Shown here: in pieces, positions 55,850 through 64,000 of the stretch | Layout: each line of letters opens with the position of its first letter | How positions within the stretch are numbered: position 1 is the first letter of the stretch | Assembly (NCBI RefSeq): GCF_036850765.1 | Contig: NC_089493.1 | Span: forward strand, 131,694,239 to 131,758,238 | Length of the DNA: 64,000 bases | From: Saccopteryx bilineata | Lineage: Eukaryota; Chordata; Mammalia; Chiroptera; Emballonuridae | Reading direction: 5' to 3' | Notes under the pieces: model-generated | Databases searched by the model: none | What the model was told of the DNA's origin: nothing | Seen by the model: the letters and a program-made list of their open reading frames with translations, nothing else | Program-made: the position numbers and the translations under genes

Positions 55850-57212
55850 CTTCTATGTTCCCTAGTTGTGGTCTGTCTGCAGGCCCGCCACCCCCTCTGC
55901 CGCTGCCTAGGGCATTTGGGTATGGGTGTTGCCGTGGCCAGCCCGCTGGGGCTGTCGCTGTGGTTTCTGCCTCTCCTCCATGGGAGGGGCTATGATCACG
56001 TGCCTGGGTCTATAAGCCTCAATGGCCTCAGCCTTCACCCCACCCCTGCTGGTGGGTTATGCGGCCTGCCCAGGCTTCAAACCTCGGCACCACAGGTAGG
56101 GGTGAGTACCTTTGCTCAGCTGCGGGTCTCCACCTGTTTCCGGCCTTTCGCCCCACCCCCATGGGAGGAGCCGGCTCAAGCCTCCGCGGCAAGCCTTGGA
56201 TCCGTGGGCCTGGGGAGGGCCGCAAGCCTCCGATCCACGAGCCAGGGGAGACTGCATGCCCACTCGCCCTTGCTCAGTGGAGGGTCTCCGCCTTTTCTGA
56301 GACTCCCACCCTTCCCCTGCAGGCAGGCCGCAGCTGGGCTTGACCACTTTTGCCTATCCCCTCCGCCCCACTGGGCAAGACTGAGCTCACATCCGGGCCT
56401 CAGTCGTGGCCGGCGTGCTTCCGCCCTTGCCGAAGTTCTATGTCCCGCTGCTGCATGCCCTTGGGGAGCCCTCAGCTGTGTGGGTGGGGGTGCTGCAGCT
56501 CAGACCCTAACACTCACTACTGTAGTCCCAAAAGCTCCCTCCTTCAAGCGACTCTGCTCTGAGTGCTGCAGGAGAGCTTGTTTGGCTGGTGTCCTGCTTC
56601 CCTTTGCTGGTATTACTGTTTCCAGGGAAATATTTGCTTCAGATTTGGGGAGTGATTCAGCCCAGGGGTTAGGGTGGCTGTCCCTCAAAGTGTTTCTCCC
56701 TGTGCCTCCTAGATTACACTCTCTTCCTGTTACTCCTGTCCTCTCCTCTCTCTCCATCCCCCAGAGCCTTGGGTGAGTGGTTGTGAGAGAGGTGTTCTGT
56801 GCGGTCCCTTTAAGAAGAATCCTGGGTCTGAGAAATCTGTCTTTCTCACAAACAGTATCCTCTCTTGTTTCCAGCTAAATACTGTCCATACGCCTCTTCT
56901 AGGCTCTGGGGCTGCAGGCTGGGGCTTTGTTCCTGAGGCCAGGACCCTCCCCTCTCCGCTAAACTCACTTCCCACCACACAAGTCTCTCTGAGCTGCCAT
57001 TCGTTCTAGGGAGCTGGGAAGCCCTCTCCGCATTTCCGCTTTTCCTACCAGTCTCGGTGTGGCTTCTTCAGTGTTCCTTGGTTAAAGAGTCCTCTTAGTT
57101 TAGTCCAAAGTTGGTTTTTCCAGATGATGGTTCTTAAAATTAAGTTGTATCCCCTTTGGTTCTGGGAGGTGAAAGTTGGTACATCCTCCTACTCCATCGC
57201 CATCTTGCTGCC
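55850..57212 (-). promoter_or_regulatory. L1 5' UTR (internal promoter region), GC-rich
   Basis: GC-rich, low-stop DNA between ORF1 and the L1 5' end at 57212. In functional L1s this region carries the internal RNA polymerase II promoter. On the opposite (plus) strand it holds a 302-codon open frame at 55868-56776, rich in Pro, Ser, Leu and Cys, with no domain I recognise. Confidence 0.75.
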
Positions 57213-57430
57213 AGGTGAAATTATTTTAAAAATGTATTTAACCTAGTGCATCTAAAATATTATCATTTCAACACATAATCAGTGTTAAAAATTATTGAGC
57301 GATTGTACATCATTTTATTATTCTAAGTCTCTGAAGTCCTGTGTGCTGTTCCCATGTATAGATCCTCTTGATCCAGATGAGCCACATTTCAAGAGCTTGA
57401 TGGCCCCATATGGTTGGCGACTTCCACTGT
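57213..57430 (+). mobile_element. Old hAT-type relic that received the L1
   Basis: 'aaatattatcatttcaacac', 'ataatcagtgttaaaaatta' and 'gatgagccacatttcaagag' match the 29653-30783 relic and its consensus order. The left part of the same element appears to lie just before the L1 3' end (about 41370-41402). Confidence 0.7.
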
Positions 57431-60400
57431 GGACAGTCACACTCCATGTTCAGTTAAGACTGTGAGAAAGGACAAGGTGGAACTCCTGCTTTGAGGATAC
57501 TCTGAATTCACTCAAGGAAGGGGACCTGTGGGAGGAAAGTCTCAGAGAGGAGTGAATAGTGACGGGGCATTCCTTCTTCAGAGGTTCTCTGAAGAGAGGA
57601 GCCAGGCTAGGAACTTGGACCTGGAGTCTAGACAGGTAAGGAGCATGGCAGGGAAGGCATTACCAGATGAGAGAAGCCACACTTAAACCCCCACAACCAC
57701 GTCCTTTGCTCTCTCCCTGCTCCCAGCAGCTACCACTCTAAGGCCTGGAGATGGAGAAGAAAGAGCCAAACAGGAGGCAGCCCTCTCTCCCCAAAGGGAT
57801 AGAGAGCCCCAGGTCCAGGTGAGCAGAGAGAAGGTGGTGCTCAGAGCCAAGCACACCTCACTTCCTGTCCCTGCCCCTTGGCAGGCTGGGCTGGTCCTCA
57901 TTTCTGGTGAAAAGCATGCTGCTGCCACCACCTCCCTGAGAGAGAACAAGCCCATGGCTGGTTCTCCAGCAGGAGAATGGGTCTGTCCCTTGAGAAAGCA
58001 GAGGCTGTGTTGCCCAAACAAACCAGTGCTTGGCTTTCAGAATATTGAAAGTGCAAAACCACAGCATCAACACATGGTAACTCCCCATGCCCTGACTCAA
58101 CCTCAGCAAGGCTGGACTCATCCTCAGGAAGGATGGTTGCACAAGCACATACCAGCAAGGTTGGGGCTCTGGAGCCTCCAGTGTTAGAAAGCCTCATACC
58201 TTGGACTCTTGGAATCTTTCATTCCTCAGAATTATTGTCACATCTTAGGTTTTTATAGTTGCAAAGATTCTCGGAATGGACACATAGAACACCAGTGCCT
58301 TAAAAGTGTCCATTTGAAGCACTCTTGAGTTGCACTAAGGCGCTGCCTAGCCTTCCTTTCCCCCACTGTCACTGCTATGGGTAGAACTTTGTCTGAACTG
58401 GTTTTCCTTGACCCAAGGCCACCCAGGGTTCCAACACAGACATCCGCAGTTTGGATCTGTTTCTTCTGCATGTCCTCAACACACACTCTTGTAGATGTCT
58501 AAACTCTTGGCCCTGGCGATCTGGAATGTTCTGGTAAAACTCTGTAGCTGCCATACTTCCATCCTGGGTTTGCTGTGCCCTCTCTGCTCTCCCATCCCAC
58601 AACCCCACTGCCTTGGGCCTTGAGTCTCACTGTGCTCCAATTCCTTAGGGGAGGAAGGCTCCTGGGCATTCTTCTTGTCATTCCTGATATCGAGGCAGGG
58701 TTGCTCCAGAACACCCAGAAATTGGACCTCCTGTCTCCCAGCTAGCCCAGAGAGCAGGGAAGCCCTTCATTCAGTCTCCAGAAGAAACTGGCAACCCAGA
58801 CGCCCAGCTTTTCAAGAAGGAAGAGGGTGCAATAGGCAGGACAACCTCTCTGACCCTCTGTTCCCCACCAGCCCTGGCCCACAGGTCAAATTCTGGGTCC
58901 ATGAAGGAATAGTACCCTCTTTCCAACCTATCTGAAAAAAGTCTGCACAGGAAAACCCTCTGCAGAGCCATAGAGGACCTCAGCCACCAGCCCTTCTGTG
59001 AGAGGTGGTGAGGACCCTGTGAGGCATCGGGGTGGGAGGGTGGCTTGGAGAGGCTGGAGCTGGGGAAGAGTCCAGATGAGGGAACAAGGTGGGTGAGGTT
59101 AGGCCAGCCATTCCTAGAGTTTCTGAGTGGGGACATCTGTCTAATGTCCACCCCCATTCCTCACTGCCCCCCCCCCCATTAATGTAGGAAGCTGACGGCA
59201 GAGCCAGGGCTACAATGTCCTGGCTGGAGGCATAGGTGTAGGGGAACTCACACAGTTGGATAGGAGCCAAAGGAGATTCCCCAGGGATGGAAGCTTCAAG
59301 GCCTGAGTGCCACGTAAAGGCAAATGGACAGACCGATGACCTCTACCTCACCCTGGTCCTTCCTGGATGTGGACATCCTGGGTGGGTCCGGTCAGGGGAC
59401 TCAGGACCAGAGCCTGAATACCACACTGGGACTGTCCAGGAAGGCGGGGCTGGGCCTGGGAACAGCAGCCAGGACAGCCAGCATGGGCAGCCAACAGCTG
59501 TCTGGCCAGGGTGCATTGATCTTCAGCCAAAACTCCACTGGAGATGATAAACAGCTCTGAAATCCTGGAAGAGTCTTTTAAAGAAGGATGCTGTCTGAGG
59601 AAGCTCTGGAATCTTGCTTGGGGCATAGAAGGTGTCAGCATGCTCATCCTGAATCTGAATCTTCCGGCTGTAAGGACCAGGTGCAGGAGCAGGACAATGG
59701 CCAGAAGGGAAGCCTAGCAGTGACAATGACCTTGCTCAAAACGGCCAGCCCAGGCTAAGGTGGCTCAGTCTAGACTATACTTGTTCTGGGCACAGTGACT
59801 GGGCTTCAGCCAGCCTAGGGGTTGAGAGGGTGGCTACCCAGACCCTCTTTTCTTGATTGAGTCAAGAGACAGCCACACTGGGGTCCAAACACACCTTCTT
59901 CCTTGAGACGTCCCTGCAGGGCACTCCCCTCCTTATCTACCTCCCTTCTGCTGTGTGCCCTGATGCTCTATGGGCCACCTATGGAGAAGGCGCAAATTGA
60001 GATTAAAGAGGAAGCTAAGAAAATGGGGTAGGAGGCTGGCTGCGAGTGGGGCGGCAGTGACCATCACAGTGATTAAAGTCCTCCTTAGTCTCCTCCCTCA
60101 AGCCCTGAAAGCCTCACACCAAAGCCTTTGCCCCCATTCCCAGGAGCCTCACCTTGGAAGACGTGGCAAAGGCTATTGTCCCTTTGTTGCGAAGGGGCAA
60201 CAGGAGGATTCAGCCAGCCCCTGCTTCTTGATTCAGTCTTGCCCTGCATGGCACCCCATCTTCCAGCCTGTAATAACCCTCGGTCCACCTTGTCTCACCT
60301 GAGCAGGATGGGAGGAGGGTCGAGAAAACAGGTTGGTCAGTGGAGGCATCACTATGCACAGGGCCTCAGCATATCAGTGTCCAGGGTAGTGTGCAGCTGA

Positions 60401-61009
60401 AAACAAGCTCCCTCTCAGCTCAGAGATGCCCAGACTGCTGTCACGCAGGTTCCACCCCACCACTTTTGTTGAACCTGTACACTGTCTGCATTCTTATAAT
60501 ATTTTCTTTCAGCCAACTTACCTTGTTAGTTAGATAAGTTTATTTTAAAAGAAACATTTATATGAGAAGTTTCAGAGGAAACCCATTCTCATATTTACAT
60601 GTAGAAGGCAAATGTAAAACTGAATATAATGGGAAAAACAAAACCACCTTCTTAAACAGTCACTACACAGGGAGCCAGGAGTCCTCAGGTCTGGGGCCTG
60701 TCATTTAAGGTTTAAGGAGAGGAGGTTTGCGAAAGTTGGGGGTGTTGAAGGCATTCCATGGCCAACTGGAGACCTTCTCAGTTTTTGCAGAAGCCTTCTA
60801 AAAGCAACTGATAGCTTTCTTACCAAGTGACAATTTAATGACATGACGGCATGCGTGTGTGACATAAAATTGTCTCCCTACCTGCCATCCTCGCTGGTGC
60901 TTCCCCATCAATTTATGAGGCCCTTCCTCACCAATACCATGATGGCTGGCTGCCTGTGTCCAGCCTGGCCTCACTTCTCTGTCATGGTCAGACTGATTTG
61001 TTACAACCC
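57431..61009. other. Intergenic DNA
   Basis: No gene recognised. Open frames here are short and lack domain signals. A C run lies at about 59167-59176. Text between 58200 and 60900 looks unique. Confidence 0.5.
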
Positions 61010-62270
61010 TGGTCAGGCCCGTCTCTCCTCTACCCAGAGCTACGCAGCTTCCACCTCATTCAGCGTTCAGACCACTCCTCACCAGGACCGTGGGGGCCCC
61101 AGTACTCTTCCAGCCCTGCCTTGCCCACTTCCCACCCTTCTAACCCCCTCATCACGCCACCCCCTGAGAGCACTTGCTATTCCCTCTGCCTGATAAGCTT
61201 TTTCCTACATCACACCTTCCTCACTGCTTCTAGCTCTTACTCAGACATCACCTTTTCCCATGCGGCCTTCCCTGGCCACCTGAAAACCTAGGCCTGCCAC
61301 TACCACAGATGACACTTTCTATTCTCTTTCTCTGACTTCATTTAACAAACATGTATTTTATTTGCTTAACTGGCTTGCTTATTTATTTGTTTGTTTGTTT
61401 ACTTATTTATTTATTTATTTTAGGTGAGAGGAGGGGAGGTAGTGAGACAGACTCCTGCATGCACCCTGACCAGGATCCACCTGGCAATCCCCATCTGGGG
61501 CCATTGCTAGGACCAACCAAGCCATCCTCAGTGCCCAGATCTGACATTCAAACCAATCAAGCCACTGGCTGCAGGAGCAGAAGAGAGAGAGAAGGGGAAG
61601 AGGGAGGAGAAGAGAAGCAGATGGTCGCTTCTCCTATGTGTCCTGACTAGGGAATTGAACCTGGGATGTCCGCACACCAGGCCAACACTCTATCCACTGA
61701 GCCAATAAGCCAGGGCCTGTTTATCTGGTTTATTGACTGTGTCCCCACTAAATCCCAGACTTCATGAGGGTGTGAAGGACTTTGGTCAGTTGTCTTTACT
61801 GTTGTGTCCTCAATTCCTAGAAAGCTTCTGTTTAATGAGTCAACACAATACCAACTCCCCTACAGTATTATTCTGAATGTTGAGATAACAGTAGCTCAGT
61901 GCCCAGCACATAGTAGCCACTCAATAAAGATTTGCTTCCTTCTTTGGCAACACTGAAGGTCATTTCTTGGCTGTAGGGTCCTTCAGGACTGCCTCAGACA
62001 CAGTCCCTAGGAGAGCCCCTAGCCCATGAACAGAGGCCAAAGCCACTCTGATGGCCATCTGGCCGCAGCCAAGGACATTAGCAGGGCCAATTACCCCCAG
62101 TCCTTGTGGCTGTATTTGACTCCTTGCCCCCAGCCCCTCTTTCCCCATCAGACTAGGGGACAGTAGAGGGAGGAGTTTCTGGGGACCCTGAGGGGACCCT
62201 GTGGCTAAGCAGCTTCACACCCTCAAGACTTTCCTGCCATCCCAGATGAAGGTCCATGTGTCACCTGGAA
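61010..62270 (-). repeat. Inverted duplication, arm 2
   Basis: Reverse-complement match to 39330-40600. On the minus strand it contains 'ccctgctaatgtccttgg', 'tcctagggactgtgtctgag', 'aataatactgtaggggagtt' and 'gaccaaagtccttcacaccc'. It keeps a ~30-base block ('ctactatgtgctgggcactg', complement near 61890-61925) absent from arm 1, and lacks the 39420 insert, so it looks closer to the ancestral state. The arms flank a 20.4-kb spacer. Confidence 0.9.
61377..61717 (-). mobile_element. Ves-class SINE shared by both duplication arms (arm 2 copy)
   Basis: T-rich tail at the left, 'gagccaataagccagggcc' at the right. TSD 'tgcttaactggctt' / 'tgtttatctggttt' matches the complement of the TSD of the arm 1 copy, so it is the same insertion event. 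Confidence 0.88.
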
Positions 62271-64000
62271 GGAGAGGAGGGACATGCTTTTGCAAATGTC
62301 AGGAGGGTAGTTTCCTGGACTCTAGCTGAGAGAAGTGAGGGCTGGCTGGGAAGGGAGGACAGTGTCCCCACTGTATTTATATCAGAGATGCAGCCCCTAT
62401 AACTGTCCTGGAAACCAGAGTGGCTGGTGTCACCACTTTATGTTGTGGATGGGGATGTGAAGCAGGGCAAGGCTGTGTCCTTCCTCAGCTGCACTCAGGA
62501 TCTCTTTGTTGCAGTGAGCATCAGGCACCAGTAGGTCCATGAGTTTGCCTTCCAGACCACCAACACCAAGGACTTCTGGCAGCCGGGTCATCTTTGCAGC
62601 AGGACCTCCACAACCCTCCCAGGGCGGTGACAGCCCCTCCCATGTGCGCAGCTGCCCTGACCCATCCCCAGGATGTGTGCCCAGTTGGATGTCCCTGCCA
62701 TCTGTGTCCCCATGGCCAGTGTCAACCCACATCCCTGAATGAAGAAGCTAACCACACTGGGCAGGGGCACAGAACTCTCCTGCCCACTCTGAGGTATGTC
62801 TGTGTGTCCTGTGTCTCCCTGGCATGCACCCTTGGATTGCTCTGCCCGGACACAGAGTGAGCCTCCCAAGTGCAGTGTGAAGAAGAGGGGCCTACAGGCA
62901 GGCGGCTCGGTTAGCGCCAGAGGCTTTGTCAGGCCCAGGAAATGACCCAGCTTCTCCTTCCACTCTTACCCATACTGGGGAGAGTGGTCAGTATCACCCT
63001 GACCCCAGGTAAGAGGGGCTCTTCCCCCACCTGCACTGTGGAGCCTCTGCTTACTTTGGACTCTATCATGAGGGGCTTCTTCCCTGAGCCAACGTTCTAA
63101 GGGGGCACTGTGCTGCCGCTGTCCACACACAAGGCTGGAGAGGTGTCCAAGGAGCTGTACACAGGGGGTGGGGTGCAAATAGAGTCCAGCCTTGCAGGCA
63201 GGGTATCTGTCCCCATGTCTGTGAGCAAGGGCCTTTTCAGGGTGGGGCAGAGCCAGGGCAGAGGGAGAAGGTAGGGGCAGATTTAAACCCAGACTTTCAG
63301 ATGCTGTGAAGGTATGTTTGTTAAGGTAAGACCCTAAAACATGTCTCATTTAATCACATTAGCAGAAATTAAAATTAAAATGTCTAGATGTATATGATAT
63401 ATGGACTTGCCCCAGAACCCACAAATGTTAGGGGTGGGCCTCAGAGGGGGGCATTAGACTCAATTCTCTGTGCTCTGAGATGGCATCTGTGGCAAAGCAG
63501 TCACCTCCACCAAGTGATATGACTGCTGACACAGATGTCAGCAGGCACCAGATGATGGAGTCTCTGGCTGGTGGTGATGTGAGGTCAGAGTCAAGGCCTC
63601 ATTGTACAGAAGGGAAAATCGAGGCCTAGAGAGTGCCAGGGACTTGCCAATGGCACACACAGAGTCTGTGCGCATGCATATGTGTGTGTAAGGGCGGGGC
63701 ATGGCCTCGGGGTGCTGCATGCATGGATGCGATGTACACGGGCTCGTGGTGCCCACAGGGGCGCTGTTAGCACAGGGCAGACACCGCCGGGGTGCTGGGT
63801 TTTCTCCTCCACATTTTCTCTGCACCAGGGAAGGTCCTTCATTTTCTTTTCCTGTAATGATGTTGCCCTGAGTCAAATCTTTATTGGATTTCACAAAATT
63901 ATTTCACATACAACATTCCCTAGGACCCCGCTGGAGGAAGGGATGGTAGAGGCTGGTGGGGAACAAGGGGCCAGGGGACAGTGGCTGACACAGGAAGAGA
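62271..64000. other. Intergenic DNA to the window end
   Basis: Unique-looking, GC-rich DNA. No gene recognised. The minus frame at 62430-62732 has no stop for 100 codons but no recognisable domain. A weak AATAAA on the minus strand near 63880 is not supported by any upstream gene evidence. Confidence 0.5.

Larger units (their letters stand above)
41403..57212 (-). mobile_element. Full-length antisense L1, split by a provirus and other insertions
   Basis: On the minus strand it starts at 57212 with GGCAGCAAGATGGCG, the classic L1 5' end, and ends at 41403 with an A tail. Order: 5' UTR (57212 to about 55850), ORF1, ORF2, 3' UTR (about 41750-41412). Flanking 'aggtggatgatt' (from 41393) and 'aggtgaaattatt' (from 57213) look like a decayed TSD inside an old hAT relic. 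Without the insertions (provirus 44911-53437, SINEs 42118 and 55438, MITE 54184) it is about 6.3 kb, full length for L1. The FADD catalytic box (43597-43608) is intact. Confidence 0.93.

Noticed and set aside
62430..62732. 100-codon minus-strand frame with phrases such as 'EGKLMDLLVPDAHCNKEI'
   Set aside because: Briefly looked like a processed pseudogene, but I could not match it to any protein family; left as unassigned intergenic DNA.
63870..63920. Minus-strand AATAAA near the window end, possible 3' end of a neighbouring gene
   Set aside because: No coding or 3' UTR sequence that I recognise lies next to it. In human the convergent neighbour HMG20A is, as I recall, much farther away.

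Overview
This is a mammalian chromosome segment, almost certainly from a bat. It holds one protein-coding gene, an intact coding exon of LINGO1 (plus strand, 13552-15408), preceded by about 13.5 kb that I read as LINGO1 intron and followed by its short 3' UTR and about 48 kb of intergenic DNA packed with transposable elements. The bat assignment rests on two abundant tRNA-derived SINE types of the chiropteran Ves class: a ~400-bp type beginning 'ggccctggccggttggctc' and a ~330-bp type beginning 'gcctgaccaggcggt'. Both remind me of rhinolophoid (horseshoe and leaf-nosed bat) genomes more than vesper bats; that finer placement is an inference.

Layout. 1-13551: presumed LINGO1 intron with old MIR and L1M relics, simple repeats and no young bat SINE or LTR. 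13552-15740: LINGO1 terminal exon and poly(A) signal. 16780-28852: a cluster of related LTRs in both orientations, including an LTR inserted inside another LTR of the same family, plus Ves SINEs. 29650-30785: an old hAT-type relic split by a SINE and by a class I-type solo LTR. 31393 to about 38950: an antisense, decayed L1 carrying a mariner-type MITE and several SINEs. 39330-40600 and 61010-62270: two arms of a diverged inverted duplication. 41403-57212: a full-length antisense L1 split by a class II (betaretrovirus-like) provirus (44911-53437) and a SPIN-like hAT MITE (54184-54386); the provirus is itself split by two hAT elements and a SINE. 57213-64000: unique-looking intergenic sequence and the second duplication arm.

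The insertions can be ordered from target-site duplications (TSDs) read directly: 8 bp for the hATs, 6 bp for the provirus, 5 bp for the solo LTR family, 4 bp for the class I-type LTR and TA for the MITE. In the large nest the order is old hAT relic, then L1, then provirus, then hAT elements and SINE. By hand count the two proviral LTRs differ at about 29 of some 433 aligned sites, so the hAT insertions inside the provirus are younger than that event. DNA transposons moving this late are a bat peculiarity among mammals.

I found no undescribed multi-gene system. The best candidates for a second look are the inverted duplication, the acceptor of the LINGO1 exon that directly abuts a donor-like sequence (recursive-splice layout), a 302-codon antisense reading frame in the L1 5' UTR, and the multi-layer nest with late hAT elements.
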